From Kitasatospora mediocidica KCTC 9733 (GTDB lineage Bacteria; Actinomycetota; Actinomycetes; Streptomycetales; Streptomycetaceae), in NCBI RefSeq assembly GCF_000744225.1, contig NZ_JQLN01000005.1, forward strand, positions 496,001 through 560,000: a DNA stretch of 64,000 nt. Reading direction: 5' to 3'. How positions within the stretch are numbered: the stretch's first letter is position 1; every line of letters starts with the position of its first letter. The notes under the pieces were generated by a model. It was given only the letters and a program-made list of their open reading frames with translations. It was not told the origin of the DNA and made no database searches. Below, piece after piece: positions 25,121-34,339 of the stretch. The position numbers and the translations under genes are program-made.

Positions 25121-26203
25121 CGAGGCCGGGCAGGACGGCAGTGCCGCGTCCTGTCCGGCCCGGATCTGTCCGAGCGCCTTGAGCGCGCCGTCCAGCGTGT
25201 CCACCTTGATCAGCCGCAGCCCGTGCGGGGTGTTCTTGCTCGCCTCCGCGCAGTTGTCGCTGGGGGTGAAGAAGTACTGGGCCCCGGCGTCGCGGGCCGC
25301 GATCACCTTCATCGAGATGCCGCCGATCGGGCCGACCTTGCCGTCGTCGGTGATCGTCCCGGTGCCGGCCACGAACTTGCCCCCGGTCAGGTCGGTGGGC
25401 GTCAGCTTGTCCACGATGCCCAGCGAGAACATCAGGCCCGCGCTCGGGCCACCGACGTCCTGCAGCCCGATGTCCACGGTGAACGGGAACGTGTGGGTGG
25501 TGCCGGGGGTGATCCCCACCATCGCCCGGTTGGGGTCGTCGGGGGCCTTCTCGGTGACGATCGGGACCTGGGTCTCGTCGGCCGGATCGGGGTTCACGGC
25601 TTCCTTGGCGTGCGGGACGGTGGTGAAGACCACGGTCTCGCCGGGCTTGTGCTTGGTCACCAACGGCGCCACCTGGGCCGGGTCGGTGACCTTCGTGCCG
25701 TCCACCGCGACGATCTGGTCGCCCGCGTGCAGCTTGCCGTCCGCCGGGCTGCCGACCACCACCGAAGCGATGATCACCTCGGTGCCGACCGGGTAGCCGA
25801 GTTCGGTGAGCGCGGCGCTCTTGGCGCTGTCCTGCGAGGAGGCGAACTCCTCGGCGTTCTCCTGCTGGGCCTGCTGCTCGGTCTGGTTCGCCGGGTAGAC
25901 GGTGTCGTGCGGCACCACCAGCACGTCGTTGCGCAGCCAGCCGACCACCACCGACACCAGGCTCGGCTGGTAGCTCGCACCGGTGACCTGCACCGTGGTC
26001 ATGTTGAGATGACCGGAGGTCGGATAGGTCTGGTGGCCGGTGATGGAGATGACCGGTGTGCCCGACTTGTCCTGCGCGCCGAGCGTGTTGTACGTCGGCC
26101 CGGGGCTGAGCTGCGTGTAGGGCACGTTCATCAGTACCGAGGCGCAGAGCAGCGCTATCAGCAGCAGGGTGGCGGCGAGCATCGTCGCAGAGCGGCGTGG
26201 CAT
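25118..26203 (-). CDS. YlbL-like membrane-anchored PDZ/S16 (Lon-type) protease
   Basis: 361 residues. N-terminal membrane anchor (ATLLLIALLCASVLM), then VPYTQLSPGPTYNTLG, a PDZ domain around residues 130-200 (SPADGKLHAGDQIVAVDG), and a C-terminal Lon-type S16 protease domain. The catalytic Ser is in DVGGPSAGLMFSLG near residue 250 and the Lys is in GPIGGISMKV near 298. Both are present, so it should be active outside the membrane. I chose the ATG at 26203 because the extra upstream codons look non-coding. The B. subtilis homolog trims a cell-division inhibitor; the substrate here is unknown. Confidence 0.9.
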   Translation of the reverse strand: MPRRSATMLAATLLLIALLCASVLMNVPYTQLSPGPTYNTLGAQDKSGTPVISITGHQTYPTSGHLNMTTVQVTGASYQPSLVSVVVGWLRNDVLVVPHDTVYPANQTEQQAQQENAEEFASSQDSAKSAALTELGYPVGTEVIIASVVVGSPADGKLHAGDQIVAVDGTKVTDPAQVAPLVTKHKPGETVVFTTVPHAKEAVNPDPADETQVPIVTEKAPDDPNRAMVGITPGTTHTFPFTVDIGLQDVGGPSAGLMFSLGIVDKLTPTDLTGGKFVAGTGTITDDGKVGPIGGISMKVIAARDAGAQYFFTPSDNCAEASKNTPHGLRLIKVDTLDGALKALGQIRAGQDAALPSCPAS

Positions 26204-26258
26204 GGCACGACAGTACGGGACCGGACCCAGGCGGCGCCCCCCAGGGCTACCGACCGGG

Positions 26259-26435
26259 TCACTCCGCCGTGCGCTCCGTACCGGTGGTGCGCTCCATGGC
26301 GGCCTTGAACCGCTGGTGCTCGGCGAGCGAGGCGCCGTCACCGGTGGCCCGCGGCGGCCGGGCTGCCCAGGCCGCCCACAGCACGGCCACCAGTCCCGCG
26401 ACGACGGGGATTCCCAACCAGGCGAGCGCAGCCAT
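26259..26435 (-). CDS. Small single-span membrane protein (58 residues)
   Basis: Starts MAALAWLGIP, has one hydrophobic segment (residues 4-24, ending AAWAAR), then a charged tail with TGDGASLAEHQRF and AMERT. The ATG has GGGAG 7 bases upstream. I recall similar short proteins at this position in other streptomycetes (a small helix followed by the GDGASLA motif), so it is likely a real gene too short for many gene finders. It lies 55 bases upstream of the YlbL-like protease on the same strand and may be co-transcribed with it. Function unknown. Confidence 0.7.
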   Translation of the reverse strand: MAALAWLGIPVVAGLVAVLWAAWAARPPRATGDGASLAEHQRFKAAMERTTGTERTAE

Positions 26436-26637
26436 CTTCTTACTCCCAGCTCATCGTGCCTATCAGCACATTAACCGCCTGGTAAGAGAACGGCTGTCAC
26501 CCCGACCGCGTTACGGCGGACCGCCGTACGCCACCCTGCGGCCGCAATCGTATGACCGCAGCTCACCCGAACGAGTAAGCCCGCACCGACGGGCCGAAGC
26601 AGGTCGGTCTCAGCCCGCACCGAGGAGTCGAAGCCGG

Positions 26638-27078
26638 TCAGCAGGCGCCCGCGCCGACCCATTCCTCCTCGCCGTCGGCGAAGATCTGGTGCTTCCAGAT
26701 CGGCACCTCGTGCTTGAGATCGTCGATCAGCTTGCGGCAGGCGGCGAAGGCCTCGCCGCGGTGCGGGCAGGAGACCGCGACGATCACGGCCACGTCGGTG
26801 ATCTCCAGCCGTCCGATCCGGTGGACCGCGGCGAGCGCGCGGACCGGGTAGTCGGCGGCCACCTTCTCCGCGATCCGCCGCATCTCCTGCACGGCACTCG
26901 GATGGGCGCTGTACTCCAGCGCGGACACCGACTTCCCGCCGTCGTGGTCCCGGACCGTCCCGACGAAGACGGTGGTGCCGCCGGCCGTGTCGTCGCCGAC
27001 CGCCGCGTACACCTCGTCGAGGGAGAGCGGGGTCTCGCGGACGGCGAGCAGGCGGATGGGGTCGCGATTCTCGGACAT
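26638..27078 (-). CDS. moaE: Molybdopterin synthase catalytic subunit
   Basis: About 146 residues (a start three codons earlier at 27087 is possible). It transfers sulfur from the MoaD thiocarboxylate to precursor Z to make molybdopterin. Signatures: VGTVRDHDGGKSV, LEYSAHPSAVQEM, AAVHRIGRLEITDVAV, SCPHRGEAF and KHEVPIWKHQIF with the active lysines. No moaD is adjacent; moeZ, which sulfurylates MoaD-type proteins, is at 59.3-60.5 kb. Confidence 0.93.
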   Translation of the reverse strand: MSENRDPIRLLAVRETPLSLDEVYAAVGDDTAGGTTVFVGTVRDHDGGKSVSALEYSAHPSAVQEMRRIAEKVAADYPVRALAAVHRIGRLEITDVAVIVAVSCPHRGEAFAACRKLIDDLKHEVPIWKHQIFADGEEEWVGAGAC

Positions 27079-27156
27079 GCTCACCATGATTGCCGATCCG
27101 GCCGACCTGCGGCGATTGACGGATTATCCAAACGTCGAACCTGTCGTACCCAAACG

Positions 27157-28305
27157 TCAGATGCGGCGCCGCTTGCGGGCCCGCCGGACCAGTGCCGCGG
27201 TCCCCACCAGGGCCACCGTCGCACCCGCGGCGCCCAGACTGGTGGCGGCCTCCTTGCCGCCGAGCCGGCGCCCGGCCACCGCGTGCTTGCCCGAGACCTG
27301 TGTGAGCAGCTCGGCGAGTACCTGCTCGTTGCTGTACGCGGGCCGCCAGCCCGCCTCGTGCAGCCGGCTGCCGGACACCACCCAGGGGTACATGGTGTAC
27401 GCCAGGTCGCCGGCCGGTGCCGGGGTGAGCCCGAGCCGGTGCAGCCGGGCCGCCGTGCCGAGCGCGAGCGCGGCGGGCAGCTCCATCCGGCGGATCCCGG
27501 AGAGCTCCTCGACCTCCTCCTGCTCCAGCCAGCCGTCGCAGCCGACCGTGACCTCGCCCTCGACCAGGCCGAGCGCCGCGTACTCCAGGGCCGAGGCCAG
27601 GTCATCCAGGTGGCAGAACTGCCAGCACGGCCGCGAGCCGGCCACCACCAGCAGCCGGGGGGCCTCGAAATGCCTGGTCAGCACGGTGTCCACGCCGGGA
27701 CCCACCAGCACGGCCGGACGCAGCACGGTGACCTGCAGGCCGGGGTGGGCGCGCGGGGCGCGGCGGGCCAGTCGCTCGATCTCCAGCAGGTCGCCGACCA
27801 GCGTGGCCTCCTCGGTGGCCCGCAGCTCGGAGTCCTCGGCGAGTGGCACCTCGTTGTCCGCCAGCGCGCCGTAGACCATCGCCGAGGTGCAGAGCACCAC
27901 CCGGTGCACACCGGCGGCCGCGGCGGCGGTCAGCACCGTCTGTGCGCCCCGCACGTTGTACGCGCTCCGGGCGCGCGCGTCGGCCTCCATGCCGAGGTCC
28001 ATCGCGAGGTGGACGACCACGTCGACCCCGCGCAGTCGCTCGGCGACCGCCGGATCGCGCACGTCCAGCACCCGCCACTGCACGCCGGGCACCTCGCCGC
28101 GCCGGTCGTCGATCGCCAGCACCTTGCGGACACCGGGCGAGTCGACCAGGCGCGCCGCAAGGCGTTCGCCCAGCACGCCGGCGGCGCCGGTGACGGCGAC
28201 GGTCAGCGGTCGGCCGCCGTAGGCTGGTGGCGGTGGTCCGGAGGCCGGCTGGGCCTCCTCGCCTCCGGTCAGCCCAGAGCGAACGTCCGAGGGCGGGGAA
28301 CTCAC
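27157..28305 (-). CDS. NAD-dependent epimerase/dehydratase (extended SDR) with C-terminal hydrophobic tail
   Basis: 382 residues from a GTG with GGAGG 7 bases upstream. Rossmann start VTGAAGVLGERLA, then VDVVVHLAMD. The active-site region reads CTSAMVYGA, with the Tyr of the Y-x3-K pair, but the lysine position is hard to confirm. The last 40 residues contain a hydrophobic segment (ATSLGAAGATVALVGTAALV) and a basic end (RRARKRRRI), suggesting membrane attachment. Substrate unknown. Divergent from the zincin-like protein gene. Confidence 0.8.
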   Translation of the reverse strand: MSSPPSDVRSGLTGGEEAQPASGPPPPAYGGRPLTVAVTGAAGVLGERLAARLVDSPGVRKVLAIDDRRGEVPGVQWRVLDVRDPAVAERLRGVDVVVHLAMDLGMEADARARSAYNVRGAQTVLTAAAAAGVHRVVLCTSAMVYGALADNEVPLAEDSELRATEEATLVGDLLEIERLARRAPRAHPGLQVTVLRPAVLVGPGVDTVLTRHFEAPRLLVVAGSRPCWQFCHLDDLASALEYAALGLVEGEVTVGCDGWLEQEEVEELSGIRRMELPAALALGTAARLHRLGLTPAPAGDLAYTMYPWVVSGSRLHEAGWRPAYSNEQVLAELLTQVSGKHAVAGRRLGGKEAATSLGAAGATVALVGTAALVRRARKRRRI

Positions 28306-28333
28306 CGACCATCCTCCACGGTTAGCTTATGTG

Positions 28334-28343
28334 CGTACGTACG
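28334..28343. promoter_or_regulatory. CGTACGTACG palindrome in a divergent promoter region
   Basis: Perfect 10-base palindrome between the SDR gene and the zincin-like gene, with a related CACGTAC 8 bases on. Possible operator; no regulator is next to it. Confidence 0.25.
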
Positions 28344-28497
28344 AGTGTCACGTACCGTCCATCCTGCCCGAGGAGAGGGCCCGGCGGTGCACCCGGCGCG
28401 GGCTCGCCCGCTCCGAACCGCCCCCCACCTGCAGTCCCCTGACTTGCTTTTCCCGCCACACCACCCGCGCGTGACGGCCGACCAGATCGAGGAACCC

Positions 28498-29985
28498 GTG
28501 AGCGACCTCCCCTTCGGATTCGGTGTTCCGCCCGAGGAGCCCGAGGACGGCAAGGACGACCAGACCGGCAAGTCCGGCCAGGGTGGCAAGGGCGAGCAGG
28601 CCGGCGGGCCCGGGGGCGACCCGGCCCAGCCGCAGCCGTTCGGCTTCGGCGCCAACCCGTTCGGCGCGCTGTTCGGGATGGGCGGCGCGGGCGGGCCCGG
28701 CGGAGCTGCCGGCGACAACCCGTTCGCCGCCATGATGGGCGGCCTGAACCCCGGCGACCTGGGCGCGGCCTTCCAGCAGCTGGGCCAGATGCTGTCCTTC
28801 GACGGCGGCCCGGTGAACTGGGAGCTGGCCAAGGACATCGCCCGCCAGACCGTGGTGGCCGAGCCCGCCGAGGGCAAGGCCAAGGACCGCTCGGTGAGCG
28901 GTGCCGAGCGCTCGGCGGTCGCCGAGGCGGTCCGGCTGGCCGACCTGTGGCTGGACTCCGCCACCGAGTTCCCCTCCGGTGCGGGCACCGCCGTGGCCTG
29001 GAGCCGCGCGGAGTGGATCGAGGCCACCCTGCCGGTCTGGAAGGAGCTCGTCGACCCGGTCGCCGAGCGGGTCGGCAACGCCATGGGCGGCGTGCTGCCC
29101 GAGGAGATGCAGTCGATGGCCGGCCCGCTGATGGGCGTCATGCGCTCGATGGGCGGCGCGATGTTCGGCACCCAGATCGGGCAGGCCCTGGGCGCGCTGG
29201 CCGCCGAGGTGGTCGGCTCGACGGACGTCGGCCTGCCGCTCGCCCCGGCCGGCAAGGCCGCACTGCTGCCGCAGAACGTCGCCGAGTTCGGCGAGGGCCT
29301 GAGCGTGCCGGTCGAGGAGGTGCGGCTCTACCTGGCCCTGCGCGAGGCCGCCCACCAGCGGCTCTTCGCCCACGTGCCGTGGCTGCGGGCGCACCTGTTC
29401 GGCGCCGTCGAGGCCTATGCGCGCGGCATCAAGGTCGACACCTCCCGGATGGAGGAGTTGATGGGCCGGATCGACCCGGAGAACCCCGAGGCCCTCCAGG
29501 AGGCGCTCTCCAACGGGCTGCTCCAGCCCGAGGACACCCCGGCCCAGAAGGCCGCACTGGCCCGGCTGGAGACCGCGCTGGCGCTGGTCGAGGGCTGGGT
29601 CGACGCGGTGGTGCATGCCGCCGCCGAGCCGCACCTGCCGCAGGCCGGCGCGCTGCGCGAGACGCTGCGCCGCCGCCGCGCCACCGGCGGGCCCGCCGAG
29701 CAGACCTTCGCCACCCTGGTCGGCCTGGAGCTGCGCCCGCGCCGGCTGCGGGACGCCTCCCGGCTCTGGGCCTCGCTGGCCGACGCCCGCGGCATCGACG
29801 GCCGCGACGCGCTCTGGCAGCACCCCGACATGCTGCCCACCGCGACCGACCTGGACGACCCGGACGGCTTCGTGCACCGCGGCGGCGAGGAGCCGGCCGA
29901 GGGCGGGCTGGACTTCGACGCCATCGACAAGCTGCTCGGCGAGGCTGCGGCCAAGAACGACGAAAAGGACGACCCGAACGCATGA
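28498..29985 (+). CDS. Zincin-like metalloprotease-family protein (DUF2342/TIGR03624)
   Basis: 495 residues from the GTG at 28498 (SD GAGGA; product MSDLPFGFG...). A Gly/Pro-rich N-terminus with repeated PFGFG and NPFG stretches is followed by a helical domain. It carries the family core LREAAHQRLFAHVPWL near residue 285 and the downstream GLLQPEDTPAQKAALARLETALALVEGWVD stretch. The canonical HExxH is replaced by EAAHQ, as is usual for this actinobacterial family, so activity is uncertain. Its TGA overlaps the ATG of the Nudix gene. Related proteins are annotated as F420-biosynthesis associated, which I regard as weakly founded. Confidence 0.8.
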   Translation: MSDLPFGFGVPPEEPEDGKDDQTGKSGQGGKGEQAGGPGGDPAQPQPFGFGANPFGALFGMGGAGGPGGAAGDNPFAAMMGGLNPGDLGAAFQQLGQMLSFDGGPVNWELAKDIARQTVVAEPAEGKAKDRSVSGAERSAVAEAVRLADLWLDSATEFPSGAGTAVAWSRAEWIEATLPVWKELVDPVAERVGNAMGGVLPEEMQSMAGPLMGVMRSMGGAMFGTQIGQALGALAAEVVGSTDVGLPLAPAGKAALLPQNVAEFGEGLSVPVEEVRLYLALREAAHQRLFAHVPWLRAHLFGAVEAYARGIKVDTSRMEELMGRIDPENPEALQEALSNGLLQPEDTPAQKAALARLETALALVEGWVDAVVHAAAEPHLPQAGALRETLRRRRATGGPAEQTFATLVGLELRPRRLRDASRLWASLADARGIDGRDALWQHPDMLPTATDLDDPDGFVHRGGEEPAEGGLDFDAIDKLLGEAAAKNDEKDDPNA

Positions 29986-30542
29986 TCCACTCCGACGCCG
30001 TCCGCGCGCTGCGTGACTGGAGCACCGCGGACGCCGGCCAGGACCGGCTGCGCCACGACTACCTGGACCACCTTGCGGATCACCCGGACGGCCTCTGGCG
30101 CTCCTGCCTGCCCGCGCACATCACGGCCAGCGCGGTGGTCGTCGACCCGCAGGCCGGCCGGGTGCTGCTCACGCTGCACCCCAAGGTCGGCATCTGGCTG
30201 CAGACGGGCGGCCACTGCGAGCCCGGCGACCCGACGCTGGCGGCAGCCGCACTGCGCGAGGCCACCGAGGAGTCCGGGATCGCGGGCCTGGCCCTGCTGG
30301 AGTCCGACGGCGTCCCCCTCCCGGTGAAGCTCGACCGGCACCAGGTGCGCTGCACCGGCAAGGACCGGCCGGAGAACACCCACCTGGACGTCCAGTACGT
30401 CGCGGTGGCCCCGCCCGGCGCGCAGGAGCTGATCAGCGAGGAGTCGCTGGACCTGCGCTGGTTCGACTACGACCGCCTCCCCGAGCTGACCGACGAGTCG
30501 CTCCGGGCGCTGGTCGCGGCCGCCCGCAAGCTCACCGACTAG
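29982..30542 (+). CDS. Nudix hydrolase
   Basis: 186 residues. The Nudix box reads GHCEPGDPTLAAAALREATEESG; the metal-binding REATEES core is intact, while the first acidic position is Asp rather than Glu. The N-terminal 40 residues form a helical extension. Hydrolyses an unknown nucleoside diphosphate-linked substrate. The start overlaps the stop of the preceding gene (ATGA), indicating coupling. Convergent with the metallopeptidase gene, only 7 bases apart. Confidence 0.9.
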   Translation: MIHSDAVRALRDWSTADAGQDRLRHDYLDHLADHPDGLWRSCLPAHITASAVVVDPQAGRVLLTLHPKVGIWLQTGGHCEPGDPTLAAAALREATEESGIAGLALLESDGVPLPVKLDRHQVRCTGKDRPENTHLDVQYVAVAPPGAQELISEESLDLRWFDYDRLPELTDESLRALVAAARKLTD

Positions 30543-30549
30543 CCCGGCG

Positions 30550-31263
30550 TTACTCGCAGGGGGCGGGCTCCTCGCCCGCCCCGCCCCCGCGGGCTCCCGG
30601 CACGTGCGGCAGCCGGGCGGCCGCGGCCACCCCCTCCAGGTAGCCGCGGGCCCGCTCGGTGCGCGGGTAGGCCTCCAGCAACGCCCAGAAGCGCGGGCCG
30701 TGGTCGGGGACCAGCAGATGCGCCAGCTCGTGCAGCAGGACGTACTCCAGCACGTATTCGGGCATGCCCTGAAGCCGGTGCGAGAGCCTGATGGTGCGCT
30801 CACTGGGCGTGCAGGAGCCCCAGCGGGTGTTCTGGTTGGTGACCCAGCGGACCTGCTCGGGCCTGGCCCGGCCGCCGAGGTAGGCGCGGGAGAGCAGGTG
30901 GGCCCGCTCGGCCAGCGCCTCGTCGCCGAGCGTCCGGCGGCTCTCCTGGGCCGCCAGCCGGTCGATCATCTGGGCCACCCAGCGGTGCTCCTCGGCCGAG
31001 GACATCCGGGCCGGGATCAACACGATCGTCCGGTCGCCCTCGCGGTAGGCCGAGACCGTACGGCTGCGCCGGGCGCTGCGGCGGACCTCGACCGGTCCGT
31101 GTCCGGCGGGCGCCGCGGGGTGTTCGCCGGTGCCGGCCGGCGCGGGGGCTGAGTGCGTCGATCCCGGTCGCGCGCGGGTACCGGGCGTCGCGACTCCCGA
31201 CCCGGCAGCTGCACGGGCACGCCGAGGCGACGCCGAGGGCTGGGAGTCCCGTTCGGCTGCCAT
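30550..31263 (-). CDS. YgjP/WbpM-type M48-like metallopeptidase (DUF45)
   Basis: 237 residues. Low-complexity Ala/Pro N-terminus (about 1-60), then VRRSARRSRTVSAYREGDR and the YgjP-like core: WGSCTPSERTIRLSHRL, followed by LHELAHLLVPDHGPRFW with the HExxH zinc site and a third His. No signal peptide. Substrate unknown. A TAACGT -10-like box 8 bases before the ATG and no ribosome site suggest a leaderless mRNA. Divergent from the ThiF-like gene. Confidence 0.85.
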   Translation of the reverse strand: MAAERDSQPSASPRRARAAAGSGVATPGTRARPGSTHSAPAPAGTGEHPAAPAGHGPVEVRRSARRSRTVSAYREGDRTIVLIPARMSSAEEHRWVAQMIDRLAAQESRRTLGDEALAERAHLLSRAYLGGRARPEQVRWVTNQNTRWGSCTPSERTIRLSHRLQGMPEYVLEYVLLHELAHLLVPDHGPRFWALLEAYPRTERARGYLEGVAAAARLPHVPGARGGGAGEEPAPCE

Positions 31264-31482
31264 GGCACAGGACGTTACCGGGTGGCGGTGACAGAAGTCC
31301 GCTGCCGACGCCGAATTCTTTTCACCGATGATCGAGCCGAGAACGCGTACGTTAAATGATCGCCGGAACATATCCCCAGGGCTGTGGATAACCGGCTTCC
31401 CGAATTCCGCCTGGTCGGGCATGCTGTCCTCACGGATCGTCAACGGACGATTCCCCAGAGTGACAGGGGAAAGGGGCCCGTC

Positions 31483-32589
31483 ATGCACCCGACGCTCAAA
31501 ACAGCGCTGTCCCGAGCCTGGCGGGATCACCACACGCTGCAATTCGGAACGGCCCCCGAGCGGGCCCAGCTGGTGGATCGTGCGGACGACGATTTCTGTG
31601 CCTTTCTCGATCTGCTGGACGGCAGCCGCGATGCCACCGCGCTGACCGCCGCGAGCGAGCAGCTCGGGCTGACACCCGCGTATGTGGCGCAGGCGCTGCG
31701 CTCGCTGGAGGGGGCCGGCCTGCTGGACGACGCGCTGGCGGTCGAGGCCGCCCTCGCCGGGCACTCGCCCGCCCGGCGGGAGTTCCTCGGGCCCGACCTC
31801 GCCTCGCTCTCGCTGCTCCATCCCGCGCCCGGGGCCGGGGCCCGGGCGCTGCGCCGACGGACCCGGGCGCGGGTGGAGGTGCGCGGGGCAGGCCGGATCG
31901 GGGCCGCGGTGGCGGCCACCCTGGCGGCCGCCGGGGTGGGCACGGTCGAGGTGACGGACCAGGGCCGGGTGCTGCCCGGCGACTGCGCACCCGGTGGGAT
32001 CCCCCTCCAGGACGTCGGGCGATTGCGGACCACCGCGGCCCGGGAGGCGGTCCGGCGGGCGGCCGGTGGGGCGGAAACCGACCCGGCCACCACGGCCAAG
32101 ACCTCCGAGCCCTCCGGGTGCTCTGAGCCCTCCGCGCCGCCCGCGCCGCATTTCGTGGTGCTCACCCCTCGGGACGGCACCGGCGCCTTCGCGGGGGACG
32201 CCGTCCAGGCCCGGCAGCTGATGCGCGCCGGGATCCCGCACCTCTATGTCGGGGTGGTCGAGCACCTCGGGGTGGTCGGGCCGCTGGTCCTGCCGGGCGC
32301 CTCGGCGTGCGGCGGCTGCGTGGCCCTGACCCGCACCGACCGGGACGCCTGCTGGCCCCGGCTGCTCGCCCAACTCGCCGCCGACGGCCCGGGTCGGCCG
32401 CGCGCACCGGCCTGCGACAGCGCGGTCGCGGCGGCCGTGGCCGGCCTCGCCGGGCTGCACACGCTGCTGCATCTCACCGGCGAGCGGCCGCCGAGCGTCG
32501 ACGGCTGGTGCGAGGTCTCCGCGGCGGACGGGATGGTCCGAAGACTCCGGCTGTCCCCGCACGCCGACTGCGGCTGCTTCTGGCCCTGA
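31483..32589 (+). CDS. Orphan TOMM-like ThiF/E1 superfamily protein
   Basis: 368 residues from the ATG at 31483 with AAGGGG upstream. The first 90 residues (WRDHHTLQFG...FCAFLDLLDGSRDATAL...ALRSLEGAGLL) resemble the peptide-binding N-terminus of thiazole/oxazole-peptide E1-like proteins. Then comes a Rossmann/ThiF part with GAGRIGAAVAATLAAAGVG and the family stretch GPLVLPGASACGGCVALTRTDRDACWP. Two Cys pairs (ACGGC and DCGC near the C-terminus) could bind zinc. The ATP-site Asp/Arg set of active E1 enzymes is hard to see, so it may be a non-catalytic partner. No YcaO gene or precursor peptide is nearby. Confidence 0.75.
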   Translation: MHPTLKTALSRAWRDHHTLQFGTAPERAQLVDRADDDFCAFLDLLDGSRDATALTAASEQLGLTPAYVAQALRSLEGAGLLDDALAVEAALAGHSPARREFLGPDLASLSLLHPAPGAGARALRRRTRARVEVRGAGRIGAAVAATLAAAGVGTVEVTDQGRVLPGDCAPGGIPLQDVGRLRTTAAREAVRRAAGGAETDPATTAKTSEPSGCSEPSAPPAPHFVVLTPRDGTGAFAGDAVQARQLMRAGIPHLYVGVVEHLGVVGPLVLPGASACGGCVALTRTDRDACWPRLLAQLAADGPGRPRAPACDSAVAAAVAGLAGLHTLLHLTGERPPSVDGWCEVSAADGMVRRLRLSPHADCGCFWP

Positions 32590-32624
32590 CGACCGCACCG
32601 CTTCCGGCCTGACGACCGCACCGC
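32585..32624. repeat. 17-bp direct repeat at the end of the ThiF-like gene
   Basis: CCTGACGACCGCACCGC at 32585-32601 and again at 32608-32624 (period 23). The first copy spans the stop codon. It is probably a small local duplication; the remaining 220 bases to the ABC1 gene hold only GC-rich, partly repetitive sequence and presumably its promoter. Confidence 0.6.
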
Positions 32625-32843
32625 GGCCGACGGGCGCCGCCCCACGCATCGCAGCGCTGCGGATCACAGCGCGGCGCGACGGCCCGCGACGGCCCGGAAC
32701 GGCCCGCGACGCCACGCTGGGCCCCAGCGTCCGGGCCACGACCGGGGCTTGCGGGCGACCGGGCACAATGGCCTAGTGACCGCCGTATCCCAGCCACCGC
32801 AGCCGCGGGGACTGCCGGCACACGTTTGATTGGGAGGCCCCGG

Positions 32844-34187
32844 GTGAGCGATCTTCCGCGCAAGGCTGTGACCCGCACCGCAAGGCTCGCCGCCCTGCCG
32901 TTGGGGATAGCGGGTCGGGCCACCCTCGGGCTCGGCAAGCGGATCGGCGGGCGATCGGCCGAGTCCGTCACCGCCGAACTCCAGCAGGCCACCGCCGACC
33001 AGCTGTTCAAGGTCCTCGGTGAGCTCAAGGGGGGCGCGATGAAGTTCGGGCAGGTCCTCTCGGTCTTCGAGGCGGCCCTGCCGGAGGAGGTCGCCGGCCC
33101 CTACCGTGCCGCCCTGACGAAGCTTCAGGACGCCGCGCCGCCGATGCCCGCCGCCAGCGTGCACGCGGCGCTCACCGAGCGGCTGGGCAAGGACTGGCGC
33201 TCCCAGTTCCGCAGCTTCGACGACCGGCCGGCCGCCGCCGCCTCGATCGGCCAGGTGCACCGCGCGGTCTGGCAGGACGGGCGCGAGGTCGCGGTCAAGG
33301 TCCAGTACCCGGGCGCCGGCGAGGCGCTGCTCTCCGACCTCGGCCAGCTCAGCAGAGTGGCCTGGCTGGTCGGCCCGCTGATCCCCGGGCTCGACATCAA
33401 GCCGCTGATCACCGAGCTGCGCAGCCGGGTCGCCGAGGAGCTCGACTACGCCCTGGAGGCGGCCGCCCAGCAGACGCACGCCGACGAGTTCGCCGACGAC
33501 CCCGACATCGTGGTGCCGGGCGTGGTGGCGCAGGCCGACCAGGTGCTGATCACCGAGTGGCTGGGTGGCACCCCGCTGGCCGAGGTGATCACCAAGGGCA
33601 GCCAGGAGGAGCGGGACCGGGCCGGGCACCTGCTGGCCCGCTTCCTGTTCGCCGGCCCGGCCCGGACGGGCCTGCTGCACGCCGACCCGCACCCCGGCAA
33701 CTTCCGGCTGCTCAAGGACGACGGCCCGGCCGACGGCTGGCGTCTGGGCGTACTGGACTTCGGCACCGTCGACCGGCTGCCGGGCGGGTTGCCCACACCG
33801 ATCGGCGACTCGCTGCGGATGGCCCTGGCCGGCGACGCCGTCGGGGTCCTGGAGATGCTGCGGGACGAGGGCTTCGTGAAGCCCTCGATCGAGCTCGATC
33901 CGGACGCGGTGCTCGACTACCTGCTCCCGATCATCGAGCCGGCGGCGGTGGAGACCTTCCACTTCACCCGGAGCTGGATGCGTTCGCAGGCCGCCCGGAT
34001 CGCCGACCCGCGCTCGCCCGCCTACAACCTGGGCAAGCAGCTCAACCTGCCGCCGGACTACCTGCTGATCCACCGGGTCACGCTGAGCACCATCGGCGTG
34101 CTCTGCCAACTCGGCGCCAAAGCACCGTTCCGGGCCGAGATGCGCGACTGGCTCCCCGGCTTCGCCTACGCGGCAGAGGCCGAGTAG
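32844..34187 (+). CDS. ABC1/UbiB-family (ADCK-like) atypical kinase
   Basis: 447 residues from a GTG with GGGAGG 8 bases upstream. Motifs: the family KxGQ ([11 protein letters not shown]), the nucleotide lysine [19 protein letters not shown] as catalytic loop, and LDFGTVDR as metal-binding loop. UbiB-type proteins support isoprenoid-quinone or lipid metabolism as ATPases; streptomycetes make menaquinone, so the role here is open. A perfect 21-bp terminator follows. Confidence 0.9.
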   Translation: MSDLPRKAVTRTARLAALPLGIAGRATLGLGKRIGGRSAESVTAELQQATADQLFKVLGELKGGAMKFGQVLSVFEAALPEEVAGPYRAALTKLQDAAPPMPAASVHAALTERLGKDWRSQFRSFDDRPAAAASIGQVHRAVWQDGREVAVKVQYPGAGEALLSDLGQLSRVAWLVGPLIPGLDIKPLITELRSRVAEELDYALEAAAQQTHADEFADDPDIVVPGVVAQADQVLITEWLGGTPLAEVITKGSQEERDRAGHLLARFLFAGPARTGLLHADPHPGNFRLLKDDGPADGWRLGVLDFGTVDRLPGGLPTPIGDSLRMALAGDAVGVLEMLRDEGFVKPSIELDPDAVLDYLLPIIEPAAVETFHFTRSWMRSQAARIADPRSPAYNLGKQLNLPPDYLLIHRVTLSTIGVLCQLGAKAPFRAEMRDWLPGFAYAAEAE

Positions 34188-34211
34188 GCACAGGAGCAGA
34201 GCAGGAAGAAG

Positions 34212-34258
34212 CAGAACGCCCCCGTGGCCCGCGAACTGCGGGCCACGGGGGCGTTCTG
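34212..34258 (+). terminator. Strong hairpin after the ABC1 kinase gene
   Basis: Perfect 21-bp stem (34212-34232 with 34238-34258) and a 5-base GAACT loop, 25 bases past the stop. It can also act on the opposite strand, where the small protein gene ends at 34327. Confidence 0.9.
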
Positions 34259-34297
34259 TCACACGGTGCGTCAGATCAGGTGCGTCCCATCGGGCGC

Positions 34298-34339
34298 GTC
34301 ACATCAGCCCTGTCACATCAGCTCTGTCACATCAGGGCG
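34298..34339. repeat. Three 14-bp tandem repeats
   Basis: Units of GTCACATCAG plus four variable bases at 34298, 34312 and 34326. On the minus strand each contains CTGATGTGAC; the rightmost unit supplies the last codons and stop (CTG ATG TGA) of the small helical protein, and the others repeat this end downstream. Confidence 0.75.

Noticed and set aside
26197..28497. Long plus-strand frame continuous with the zincin-like gene
   Set aside because: The part before the GTG at 28498 is antisense to moaE and the SDR gene; the ribosome site and family N-terminus place the start at 28498.
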